Shown: in pieces, positions 56,197 through 64,000 of the stretch
Layout of the letters: each line of letters opens with the position of its first letter
How positions within the stretch are numbered: position 1 is the stretch's first letter
From: a bacterium
GTDB lineage: Bacteria > Armatimonadota > Zipacnadia > Zipacnadales > UBA11051
DNA length: 64,000 bases
NCBI GenBank assembly: GCA_030604405.1
Contig: JAUVVY010000014.1
Span: 35,668 to 99,667 of the forward strand
Direction: 5' to 3'
Notes under the pieces: generated by a model
What the model was told of the DNA's origin: nothing
Seen by the model: only the letters and a program-made list of their open reading frames with translations
Databases searched by the model: none
Position numbers and translations under genes: made by a program

Positions 56197-57510
56197 ATGT
56201 CCATAGACCTGCAGCCACCACAGTGCCGCTGTGAGAGTCGTCGTAGCGCCCTGGTCATTGTCCTGGCCGGCGGCCAAGGCCAGCGGCTGGTGCCTCTGAC
56301 CAATAATATCGCCAAGCCGGCGGTACGCTTTGGCGGCGCCTACCGCATGATTGATTTCACACTCAGCAGTTGCATCAATTCCGGCTTGCGCCGCATATAT
56401 CTGCTCACCCAGTTTGCATCCAGCTCACTCAACCGCCACGTGCGCAAGGGATGGGCCCCCCTGCTCAGCGACGATCTGGGCGAGTTCGTTGACCTGATAC
56501 CACCGCAGAAGGTGTTTGCCGAGCGCTGGTATGCAGGCACTGCCGACGCCGTATTTCAGAACCTCTTTCTCCTGCAGCAGGAGCGGCCACAAAACGTGAT
56601 TCTGCTCTCCGGCGATCACGCCTACAAGATGGATTACTCCCTGATGTTGCAGCAGCACCAGGCCACCGCCGCCGAACTTACCATCGCCTGCCTGGCCCTG
56701 CCGATACAGCAGTGCACCCAGTTGGGAGTCGTCACAGCCGCCGCCGATGGCAGAATAGAGCAGTTCGTGGAAAAGCCCGCCAGCCCCTCGCCGATGCCCG
56801 ACAACCCGGACATGGCCCTGGTCAGTATGGCCGTCTATATCTGGCGCACCGAAGCCCTGGTCAGGCATCTGATTGCGGATGCTCGCCGCGACACCTCACA
56901 TGACTTCGGCAAGGACATCATCCCGGCGATGGTGGCCGCCGGCGAGGATGTGTACGCGTATCGCTTCAGGTCCGCCGGCCGCAGAGCTGACGACTACTGG
57001 CGCGACATCGGCACCCTCAGCAGCTACTGGCAAGCGCACGCCGACCTCATCAGCCCCGAGCCGAAGCTGGACCTGTATGATCCTACCTGGCCGATATATA
57101 CCTACCGACCGGTCGCGGCTCCGGCGAAGATAACTTGCAGCGCAGATGGCAGTGGCGGTTACGTGGCCGATTCGATCATCTCCGCCGGATGCCTCATCAC
57201 CGACGCCGCCGTAAATCAATCCGTCCTGTCTCCGGGAGTAAGCATACGCGACGCCTGTGTCGAGCAGTCTGTACTGATGGACGATGTCACTGTCGCACCG
57301 GGCGCACACCTGTGCAAAGCTATTGTTGCCGAGGGCGTGACCATACCCGCCGGCATGAGCATAGGCGATGACCGCGAGCGCGACGCCAGGCGCTTCGTCG
57401 TCACCGACGACGGCATGACTGTCGTCCCCAGCCGCATCGTGCTTGATGACCAGGAATCTTACGCAACGGTGGTGTCACATGAGAGTAATGCTTGTCTCAG
57501 CCGAAGTTGA
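56197..57510 (+). CDS. glgC: Glucose-1-phosphate adenylyltransferase
   Basis: 437 aa. It makes ADP-glucose from ATP and glucose-1-P, the committed step of bacterial glycogen synthesis. VIVLAGGQGQRLVPLTNN and KPAVRFGGAYRMIDF are the nucleotidyltransferase signature, WYAGTADAVFQNLFL and VILLSGDHAYKMDY mark the sugar-binding loop, and the C-terminal left-handed beta-helix has the VAPGAHLCKAIVAEGVTIPAG type repeats. Its last ~32 nt overlap an old copy of the glgA start, so the final residues (SHESNACLSRS) are written by DNA that also encodes MRVMLVSAEV in another frame. Confidence 0.95.
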   Translation: MSIDLQPPQCRCESRRSALVIVLAGGQGQRLVPLTNNIAKPAVRFGGAYRMIDFTLSSCINSGLRRIYLLTQFASSSLNRHVRKGWAPLLSDDLGEFVDLIPPQKVFAERWYAGTADAVFQNLFLLQQERPQNVILLSGDHAYKMDYSLMLQQHQATAAELTIACLALPIQQCTQLGVVTAAADGRIEQFVEKPASPSPMPDNPDMALVSMAVYIWRTEALVRHLIADARRDTSHDFGKDIIPAMVAAGEDVYAYRFRSAGRRADDYWRDIGTLSSYWQAHADLISPEPKLDLYDPTWPIYTYRPVAAPAKITCSADGSGGYVADSIISAGCLITDAAVNQSVLSPGVSIRDACVEQSVLMDDVTVAPGAHLCKAIVAEGVTIPAGMSIGDDRERDARRFVVTDDGMTVVPSRIVLDDQESYATVVSHESNACLSRS

Positions 57511-57824
57511 TCCCTTTCGGATACCCGCGTGGCACGGGCTTTCCAGCCCGTGGATGCCGTTAATTCATGCCGTATGCAATGCCGACAATATGACGCGTAC
57601 GCAACTACTCACCTTTGCCTCATCCCTTGCTCCTCTCCCTCAGGGAGAGGGGAATTAAGGCGGCTGCGGACACTACAGGCGTGGGTCGGGGGCAGGGAGA
57701 GTGTATCCATGTTCGGCGCAGCGCGGAGTGCAATGTAATTCCATGTCGCAACCTGAGCAGTTACCTTACACACGGGTGAAACCACATGAGAGTAATGCTT
57801 GTCTCAGCCGAAGTTGATCCCTTT
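57476..57824 (+). repeat. Insertion between glgC and glgA bracketed by a 42-bp duplication
   Basis: 57476-57517 and 57783-57824 are identical over 42 bp (beginning CACATGAGAGTAATGCTTG, ending GATCCCTTT) and include the glgA ATG and first 13 codons. The 265 bp between them hold a reversed GGAA hairpin (57527-57553) and a CTCTCCCT-CAGGGAGAG hairpin. The left ATG (57479) opens a truncated frame that leaves glgA after residue 13. Confidence 0.85.
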
Positions 57825-59216
57825 GCCAAGGTGGGAGGACTGGCCGATGTTGCCGGCAGCCTGCCCAAGGCCCTGGCCGAATTGGGCATGGACATCCGCG
57901 TGATCATGCCCAAGTACCGCGTCGCCGCAGCGAAGGCGGGCCGGCTGCAGCGCGTGGTGAAAGCCGTGCCGGTGGCGATGCCCACCTGCGAAAGCGGCTG
58001 CGCGCTTGACATGTCCTACCTGCCGGATAGCAAGGTGCCGATCTACTTCATCGAGCACGACGACTACTTCGATCGCGAGGGCATCTATGGCCCGCCCGGC
58101 GCAGCTTATCCCGACAATGCTCGGCGGCTGTCTTTCTTCTGCCGCGCGGCACTGGCCGCAATCGAGGCCCTCGATTTCGAGCCGGATGTGATTCACCTCA
58201 ATGACTGGCATACCTCGCTCATCGCCGCCTACTGCAACCTGCGCCGCCTGCCTTACGCCACCGTCTTCACCGCCCACAACCTGGGCGACGGCTACCAGGG
58301 CACCTTCCCGCGGAATCATCTTGATGTGGTCGGCCTCGACCTTGGCGATGCCCGGGTGAGCCGGGCGATGGACAATGGTCAGATCAATCTCGCCAGGGCC
58401 GGCCTGATATTTGCCGACATGATCAACACCGTCAGCCGCAGGTATGCTGAGGAGCTGAGGGACACCGCCACCGGCGGCGCTATCTCAAAGCTGATTGTCG
58501 AGCGCGGCGAGGATGTGTGGGGCATCATCAACGGCATTGATTACGATCTGTGGTCCCCGCGCAACGACACTCACATCGTCGCACAGTATGACGCGGAGGA
58601 TCTCGGCGGCAAGGCCGCGTGCAAGGCGGACCTGCAGGCTGAATTCCGCCTGCCGCAGGCCCCCGACATCCCGCTCATCGGCATGGTCACTCGCCTCGAC
58701 GCGCAGAAGGGCCTGGACCTGGTGGCCGGGCTCCTGGATCAAAGCGACGACTTCCAGCTCGTGCTCCTGGGCACCGGCGATCCGCAGCTTGAGGCTATCT
58801 TCTCGAAAGCGGCCAAGACGCGCAAAAACATCGGCGCGCGGCTGGAATTCTCCAATGTCTTGGCGCGCAAGGTCTATGCCGGCGCCGACATGTTCCTGAT
58901 GCCATCGCGCTACGAGCCGTGCGGCCTGGGTCAGATGATTGCCCTGGCTTACGGTACGGTGCCGATTGTGCGCCGTACTGGCGGGCTGGCCGACACCATC
59001 CGCCCAACCGGCTCCAAGCGAAACGGTTTCAACTTCGATGAGTACTCGGTCGAGGCGCTGGCGGGCGCTATTGATCGCGCGCTCAAGGCATACGCCGATC
59101 CCAAGCGCTGGCAGAAGCTGGTTGCCAACGCTTTTGGGTCCGACTATTCCTGGACCGCCTCAGCCAAACGCTACAAGCGCCTGTATAGGGCCGCGATTAA
59201 GAAGGCGGAAACGTAA
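57786..59216 (+). CDS. glgA: Glycogen synthase (ADP-glucose type, GT5)
   Basis: 476 aa, usual GlgA length. It adds glucose from ADP-glucose to growing alpha-1,4-glucan. MRVMLVSAEVDPFAKVGGLA has the KVGGLADV ADP-glucose-binding motif; HLNDWHTSLIAAY, FTAHNLGDGYQG, PLIGMVTRLDAQKGLDL and FLMPSRYEPCGLGQM complete GT5, and the second conserved region is VRRTGGLADTI. The start is ATG 57786; GGGTGAAACC is a poor RBS, perhaps because the original initiation region was separated by the insertion at 57518-57782. It forms the end of the galT-kinase-receiver-glgC-glgA set. Confidence 0.95.
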   Translation: MRVMLVSAEVDPFAKVGGLADVAGSLPKALAELGMDIRVIMPKYRVAAAKAGRLQRVVKAVPVAMPTCESGCALDMSYLPDSKVPIYFIEHDDYFDREGIYGPPGAAYPDNARRLSFFCRAALAAIEALDFEPDVIHLNDWHTSLIAAYCNLRRLPYATVFTAHNLGDGYQGTFPRNHLDVVGLDLGDARVSRAMDNGQINLARAGLIFADMINTVSRRYAEELRDTATGGAISKLIVERGEDVWGIINGIDYDLWSPRNDTHIVAQYDAEDLGGKAACKADLQAEFRLPQAPDIPLIGMVTRLDAQKGLDLVAGLLDQSDDFQLVLLGTGDPQLEAIFSKAAKTRKNIGARLEFSNVLARKVYAGADMFLMPSRYEPCGLGQMIALAYGTVPIVRRTGGLADTIRPTGSKRNGFNFDEYSVEALAGAIDRALKAYADPKRWQKLVANAFGSDYSWTASAKRYKRLYRAAIKKAET

Positions 59217-59235
59217 CCGCCTGCTCTCTCCACGC

Positions 59236-59269
59236 AGGAAGCCGGAGGTCATCTGACCTCCGGCTTCCT
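59236..59269. terminator. Hairpin terminator between convergent genes
   Basis: AGGAAGCCGGAGGTC (59236-59250) pairs perfectly with GACCTCCGGCTTCCT (59255-59269) around ATCT. It lies 20 bp after glgA and 26 bp before the stop of the convergent gene at 59295, so it can serve both strands; no long T-run follows. Confidence 0.75.
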
Positions 59270-59294
59270 CTATTCATCCCTCTGCGTTCCACCG

Positions 59295-62200
59295 CTAATG
59301 TCCTGCGGCTTCAGCGCGCTGGTCGGGTTGCCTGATCTTCATATACTCCCGCGCGCTGTACATGAACGCCTCCAGCCGCGTCAGCGCCGTCGCCTGCTCG
59401 CTGCCGTCATAGACCATGTTCAGTGTCGGGATGCCGCCCTTATCTTCTCTGACCAGCCGCATGATCGCGTGTGACACCGTCCCGGGCATGCAGGTAAACG
59501 GCATGATCGAGACGATACCCGACAGGCCCTTGTCGGCGAAGTCAACGGCCTTGCCGATGGTCATGATGGCTTCGCCCTCAAAGCTGCGGTGGATATATGG
59601 GCTAGCCATCTCCAGCACCTCCTCGCTGGCCGGCTCGTGGGTGTTGCGCAGTAGTCGAGCGAACGGAGCAGCAAGGCTGTGCTCATCTCGGCGCATCACC
59701 TTATCCATCACGGTGTTTTTCAGCCGCAGCAGCCAGTTGCCGTCTAATCTCGCGCGGATGTCGCGCCGCACGTTGCGGTACAGGAACCACTCAAACACCG
59801 GCGCCATCCACACCTCCCCGCCCAGCGCCTCAATCTGCTCGATGACGTTCTGGTTGGAGAAGGCGTTGGTGCGGATGTAGAACTCGCCGGTCACCCCGAT
59901 GATGGGCTTGTTCTCGGAGCGGTCCACTTCGATCTCGCCAAATCGCTCGGCGGCTCTTTGCAGAACCGGAAGCACGTTCTCGTTACTGGCGATAGCCGCT
60001 TCCAACTCATCGCGAAACTGCACAAAGACCTGTTCGGTTTCTCCCTCATTGACTTCATAGGGCCTGAACTCCAGACGCGCCTTCTCGATCATGTCCATGG
60101 CGACCATACCGCGCCAGGCGTTGTGCAGGAACTTAGTGCCCACTACTTTCAAATCATCGAACCAGCCGCTGGCCTGGTTGGGCGCGTAGATCGGCACGTC
60201 CGGGTAGCCCAGATCGTCCAGCACCATCCGTTGCAGGGCGTTGTACTGCCCGAAGCGGCACGGGCCGCCGGACCCACCCATGAAGAACGCGTATTTGTCC
60301 CGCTCAAAGCCGTCCTGACTTACGAATTTCACCATATCGCCGGTGGTGACGACACAGGGGAAACATTCCTTGCCGGAGGTCCAGCGCCGTCCGTAGAACA
60401 GTGTTTCTTCGTCCGGCTCCGGCAACACCTCCGCTCTCATCCCGCAGGACTCGATTGCAGCCGTGAGAGCATAGGCATGGCTACTCATGTTGGGCATGAG
60501 TATGATGCGGTCTTTGGCGTTTTCGATGCCGAGGTGGTGGAACTCCCGTCCGGGCTTGAATTCGCTGCCGAGGGTGGATTCGATGCTGTCGAGGAAAGCC
60601 TCACAGCGGGTAATCATGCCCGCATCGGCCGAATGTTCATCCACCTCGATGACCAGGCACGGCTTGCCACCGAGCCGCTCCTGAAAAAACTGGGTGATAA
60701 ATGAATCAGGCCCGCAGCCGAAGTTGGTGATATAAACCGGATACAACTGCTCGTTTTCGGCGATGACTTCGGCCGCTGACAGAATATTCTGCCCGTAGCG
60801 CCAGTACATGTTCCACCAGTCGCCCCGCAGCTCAACCTCATCGAGCGGCAAAAAGTCCATCGGTATCGCCATCACGCCCATCTCTCGCAGCTTCCGCGGG
60901 ATCTCCAGGTTCGCTCCCGCGTCGCAGCCGTTGTAGGAGCGACTGACGATGACCAGGGCGTACTTGTCCTCAGGCAATTCAGCCAGCGCCTGCTTGCCGC
61001 GCTCGCACGCCGCTTCCTGGAAGCGCTCAAGCGCCGCCTGCCCGGCTTTCAGCGCTCGACTCAAATCTGCCCTTGACTTGCCGAATTTCCTAGCCAGGTC
61101 CGCAAAGGCTCGCATTCGGTGCTTATGGCCGTACTGGAAATAGACCCTCGGTGCCAGCACCTCGACACCGTAGGCCTCATAATCAACCGCCGCCGGGCTT
61201 GTATAGGCCATGCTTTGAGTGTATGGGCAGACGAAACTGTCCGTCATGCCGGCGGCCTTCTTTTTCATATTGATTATGCTCGGCAGGAAGACGTAGTCAA
61301 CGCCCTTGTCGCGCACCAGGTTGTAGATATGCCCTAAAGCGATCTTCACAGGAAAGCACGTTTCCGCTACCGAACGCTCCGCGCCCTCGTGGATGATCTT
61401 GTTGTTGGTGCGATCCGAGACCACGATTCTACAGCCCAACTCGCTCAGGAAAGCGTGCCAGAAGGGGTACAGATCGTGGAAAAGCAGCGCCCGCGGCAAT
61501 CCCACTCTCAGAGCATCTTCACCAATATCAGGATTGCCATCGTATGCGTGCAAAAGCAGCTCTTCGCGTTCCGCAAATAAATCCGGCAGGTCAGACTCTT
61601 TCTGCTTCTTCTCTACATCATATTTGCCACAGCGACTGCCGTAGTAGAGCGGCTCCCTGCCCTCAATCATCACCTTGTTGACCTCGCAGTGGTTAGGGCA
61701 GTCCTTACAAACAAACGTCTCAACCTCATAGCTGCGTTCTGACAGGTCGAAGCCGCCGAAGCTAGTGCCCTGGCCGCTGTCGTTCTCCATCGCGATAATC
61801 GCGCAGCCGATCGCCCCCAGCACCTCCTTGTGCGGCGGGACGATAATCGGCTTGCCGGTGATCTTTTCGAAGGCCGCCACCACAGCATCGTTGAAGGCGG
61901 TGCCGCCCTGGAAGAATATGCGCTCGCCCACCCGCTTCTTATCCACCACCTGGTTGAGGTAGTTCTTGACGATCGAGTACGCCAGCCCGCTCACCAGCTC
62001 ACCCGTCGTCGCACCGGCCGCCTGGTGTTTGATCATCTCCGTCTCCATGAACACCGTGCAGCGCTCGCCCAGGTCGCGAGGACTCTCGGACTCCAACGCC
62101 AGTCTGGCGAACTCTTCCTCGATCCTGATACCCAGTTTTTCCGCCTGCTCTTCCAGGAACGAGCCGGTGCCGGCGGCGCACACCTTGTTCATCGTGAAGT

Positions 62201-63521
62201 CAACCACGTGCCCGTTGTGAATGCTTATGTATTTGGAATCCTGTCCGCCGATTTCGAAGACAGTATCAACTTCCGGGTCAATTGCTAGCGCGCCCTGTGC
62301 GTGCGAGGTGATCTCATTCTTCACAATGTCAGCGCCCACAAAATCCCCCGTCAGGTAGCGACCCGAACCGGTCGTGCATACCCCGCGAACCTCGACGATA
62401 TCTCCCACCTCATCGCCGACTATCTTCAGGCCCCTGCGCACTGCATCAATCGGTTCCCCGGCCGTCATCAGGTAGCACTTCGACAGCAAGCGCCCTTGCC
62501 GGTCAATTACCGCCAGGTTAGTGGATATCGAGCCCACATCTACGCCCAGGTATGCCGGAATCTTTTCCCCTGCCGCCACCTCCGGCTTGTGAATCTCCGA
62601 GGCCATGATAACGGACTGTTCGATCACCAGGGGCGCCAGCGGGGGCTTATCGCTAATCTCCTCGTAGGCCGCCAGCTCCGCCACCTTACCCAGGTCCGGC
62701 ACCGCGACATCTCCGCTTTCCACAGCTTTCAGCACTGCTCCGATCGCGCCCATGCACCCGAAGTGCTCCGGTATGACGAGCTGGTCCTCCGCCAGTTCCA
62801 GCACCTTGCGCATGGCCTTGATGATGCCCGGGTTCGCCGCCACGCCGCCCTGGAACGAGATTGGCGGCTTCAGATCGGCTGCGGCGGCCACCGTGCTCCG
62901 GAAATTACGTATCAGCGCATGGCACACACCCGCGACGATCTCCCGAGTCGGCGTGCCTTTTTGCTGCAGGTGGATCATGTCGCTCTTGGCGAATACGCTG
63001 CAGCGCCCGGCAACCCGAGGCGGGTCATCAATCTGTGCGCCCAGCTCACCGAACTCCTCTATGCTCAGACCCAGCCGCGAAGCCTGCTTATCCAGGAAGC
63101 TGCCCGTACCGGCTGCACACAGTGTATTCATGGCGAAGTCGGCTATCTCCCGCCTGCCCTCGGCATCCGCCGCTTTGAGGAAGATCAGCTTCGAATCATC
63201 TCCGCCGATTTCTACGACCGTGTTGACCTGCGGGTACAGCCGCATCGTCGCGGCCGCCTGTGCTACCACTTCATTTACGAAGCCCACTCCCAGGACCTCG
63301 GCAACCACACGGCCACTTGACCCGGTGGCGGCCATACCGCGCAGGTTTTCCGGGCCGTACTTCTCCGCCATCTCGCCGATGCTGGCGGCGGCCACCTGCA
63401 TTGGTCTCCCGTGATGCCGAATGTAGTCGGCTTCGACGATTTCGAGACTTTCGGCGTCAATTATCGCTACATCCACACTTACCGAGGCGACATCTATCCC
63501 CAGGTAATATGACCTGTTCAT
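59295..63521 (-). CDS. Giant acyl-CoA dehydratase activase-like protein (double ASKHA domain plus HgdB-like part)
   Basis: 1408 aa. Two ASKHA ATPase domains of the BadF/BadG/BcrA/HgdC type lie in tandem: residues 1-~290 (YYLGIDVASVSVDVAIID, VVEIGGDDSKLIF, LCAAGTGSFLDKQ with C135) and ~325-600 (YLGVDVGSISTNLAVID, VFEIGGQDSKYIS, KVCAAGTGSFLEEQ). Each has the Cys that in HgdC binds a shared 4Fe-4S cluster. After ~640 comes a cysteine-containing linker (CKDCPNHCEVNKVM), then the DUF2229/HgdB-like reductase-component region (PYTQSMAYTSPAAVDYE, CFPCVVTTGDMVKFVS, GGSGGPCRFGQYNALQ). This fused form is known in anaerobes; it probably uses ATP to push a low-potential electron to an iron-sulphur enzyme. 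AGGAAGG lies about 10 nt before ATG 63521. Its partner enzyme is not in view. Confidence 0.85.
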   Translation of the reverse strand: MNRSYYLGIDVASVSVDVAIIDAESLEIVEADYIRHHGRPMQVAAASIGEMAEKYGPENLRGMAATGSSGRVVAEVLGVGFVNEVVAQAAATMRLYPQVNTVVEIGGDDSKLIFLKAADAEGRREIADFAMNTLCAAGTGSFLDKQASRLGLSIEEFGELGAQIDDPPRVAGRCSVFAKSDMIHLQQKGTPTREIVAGVCHALIRNFRSTVAAAADLKPPISFQGGVAANPGIIKAMRKVLELAEDQLVIPEHFGCMGAIGAVLKAVESGDVAVPDLGKVAELAAYEEISDKPPLAPLVIEQSVIMASEIHKPEVAAGEKIPAYLGVDVGSISTNLAVIDRQGRLLSKCYLMTAGEPIDAVRRGLKIVGDEVGDIVEVRGVCTTGSGRYLTGDFVGADIVKNEITSHAQGALAIDPEVDTVFEIGGQDSKYISIHNGHVVDFTMNKVCAAGTGSFLEEQAEKLGIRIEEEFARLALESESPRDLGERCTVFMETEMIKHQAAGATTGELVSGLAYSIVKNYLNQVVDKKRVGERIFFQGGTAFNDAVVAAFEKITGKPIIVPPHKEVLGAIGCAIIAMENDSGQGTSFGGFDLSERSYEVETFVCKDCPNHCEVNKVMIEGREPLYYGSRCGKYDVEKKQKESDLPDLFAEREELLLHAYDGNPDIGEDALRVGLPRALLFHDLYPFWHAFLSELGCRIVVSDRTNNKIIHEGAERSVAETCFPVKIALGHIYNLVRDKGVDYVFLPSIINMKKKAAGMTDSFVCPYTQSMAYTSPAAVDYEAYGVEVLAPRVYFQYGHKHRMRAFADLARKFGKSRADLSRALKAGQAALERFQEAACERGKQALAELPEDKYALVIVSRSYNGCDAGANLEIPRKLREMGVMAIPMDFLPLDEVELRGDWWNMYWRYGQNILSAAEVIAENEQLYPVYITNFGCGPDSFITQFFQERLGGKPCLVIEVDEHSADAGMITRCEAFLDSIESTLGSEFKPGREFHHLGIENAKDRIILMPNMSSHAYALTAAIESCGMRAEVLPEPDEETLFYGRRWTSGKECFPCVVTTGDMVKFVSQDGFERDKYAFFMGGSGGPCRFGQYNALQRMVLDDLGYPDVPIYAPNQASGWFDDLKVVGTKFLHNAWRGMVAMDMIEKARLEFRPYEVNEGETEQVFVQFRDELEAAIASNENVLPVLQRAAERFGEIEVDRSENKPIIGVTGEFYIRTNAFSNQNVIEQIEALGGEVWMAPVFEWFLYRNVRRDIRARLDGNWLLRLKNTVMDKVMRRDEHSLAAPFARLLRNTHEPASEEVLEMASPYIHRSFEGEAIMTIGKAVDFADKGLSGIVSIMPFTCMPGTVSHAIMRLVREDKGGIPTLNMVYDGSEQATALTRLEAFMYSAREYMKIRQPDQRAEAAGH

Positions 63522-63629
63522 GAATCGCGATCCTTCCTGACTGCTGGGACTGCTCTGCGAGTTCTGGGGTGCTGCGACCGTTCATTATAACTCGGCGGCC
63601 GCAGTTATGCCAAGGAATCCGCCACTCCG

Positions 63630-63650
63630 GGGTGCGAGTTTAGATTGTCG
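63630..63650 (+). repeat. Third copy of the MITE-like terminal repeat
   Basis: GGGTGCGAGTTTAGATTGTC plus G, identical to the right terminus of the 2712-3269 element read inward. No inverted partner is found up to 64000, so either the element continues beyond the window or only one end remains. Confidence 0.6.
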
Positions 63651-63808
63651 GTGGGACAGGAACCTCCTGGAAAACCTGGAGGACAAGCTCGCGCGCCATA
63701 GCTTCAGCGAAGGCGGGGCATCCTTGTTGTTTGCCGTGGGCGCGTAACGGCGAGTTTTGTCATTCGGCAATAATTGTATTGAAGGTCTGGTCGTGAATCC
63801 CGGAATTA

Positions 63809-64000
63809 CTTGTTGTAGGGCGCGGGCTTGTACCGCGCCGGTCGTGTAGCGCAATATCTTTGGAGGCCACAATCTATTCGATGTCACTTTCTAGCCTGTC
63901 AATGCCGTTGCCGTTGTAGGGGCGCAATTGATTGCGCCCACTCAGCGGGAGCGTGGAGGGAGTAGGGCCGGCGCGGTACAAGCCCGCGCCCTACAACAAG
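63809..64000. repeat. 33-bp inverted repeat at the right edge and hairpin repeat inside
   Basis: 63809-63841 (beginning CTTGTTGTAGGGCGCGGGC) is an inverted copy of 63968-64000, essentially perfect over 33 bp. The 126 bp between them include the GGGCGCAATTGATTGCGCCC hairpin (63916-63939). The stretch 63522-64000 has no gene I can support. Confidence 0.7.

Noticed and set aside
63585..63887. A 100-codon minus-strand frame at the right edge
   Set aside because: It runs through the MITE-like terminus and the inverted repeat, and has no RBS or family features.

Overview
This window reads as bacterial, high-GC, gene-dense chromosome from an uncultured-type heterotroph. It resembles Armatimonadota (or a planctomycete/Lentisphaerota-like relative). 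The clues are a prepilin-like protein whose N-terminus ([15 protein letters not shown] followed by CLSNTKQI) has the form common in Armatimonadota, many secreted heparinase II/III-type lyases and Asp-box/beta-propeller carbohydrate-active proteins, expansion of sugar-phosphate-isomerase-type TIM barrels and Gfo/Idh/MocA oxidoreductases, and many small dispersed hairpin repeats. The taxonomic call is inference. I saw no rRNA, tRNA, CRISPR array, phage or recognisable transposase.

Layout. Positions 1-12.3 kb: secreted polysaccharide degradation, with a partial lyase at the left edge, a TIM-barrel-like secreted protein, a 1026-aa heparinase II/III-like lyase and a tandem pair of about 970-aa GH42-like proteins. 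A large direct repeat and a MITE-like repeat nest lie here. Positions 12.6-17.8 kb: a tight five-gene operon (URO-D-family methyltransferase-like, OMPDC/HPS-type decarboxylase-like, TIM isomerase, M81/MlrC-type, SDR). Positions 18-31.8 kb: a secreted CBM-plus-epimerase-like protein, an FG-GAP propeller, two divergent Asp-box (sialidase-like) genes, an amidohydrolase-aminotransferase fusion, a GH32/43-like propeller, an isomerase and an oxidoreductase. Positions 32-37.6 kb: an orphan membrane protein between direct repeats, a GH43-like gene, and a second lyase broken by one in-frame TGA. Positions 37.8-47 kb: NagZ-like GH3, nitrilase, pseudopilin, GT-C glycosyltransferase, isomerase, CocE-like hydrolase, oxidoreductase. 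Positions 47-64 kb: mainly core functions (purL, two envelope-type hypotheticals, galT-histidine kinase-receiver-glgC-glgA, and a giant acyl-CoA dehydratase activase-like protein).

How it may work together (inference): secreted lyases and glycosidases cleave a uronate- or aminosugar-rich glycan, and cytoplasmic isomerases, dehydrogenases, decarboxylase-like and aldol/aminotransferase-type enzymes process the sugars. Surplus could go to glycogen through GalT/GlgC/GlgA, a module that here carries its own soluble two-component pair. No transporter, sulfatase, SusCD pair or DNA-binding regulator is visible, so uptake and control must lie elsewhere.

The most unusual signals are in the non-coding DNA. 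Several families of small hairpins keep a constant loop and tail while their stems change with compensating bases. A roughly 558-bp element has terminal inverted repeats, a 6-bp target duplication and a relic empty site inside the same window. An insertion between glgC and glgA is bracketed by a 42-bp duplication of the glgA start. All alignments were made by eye.
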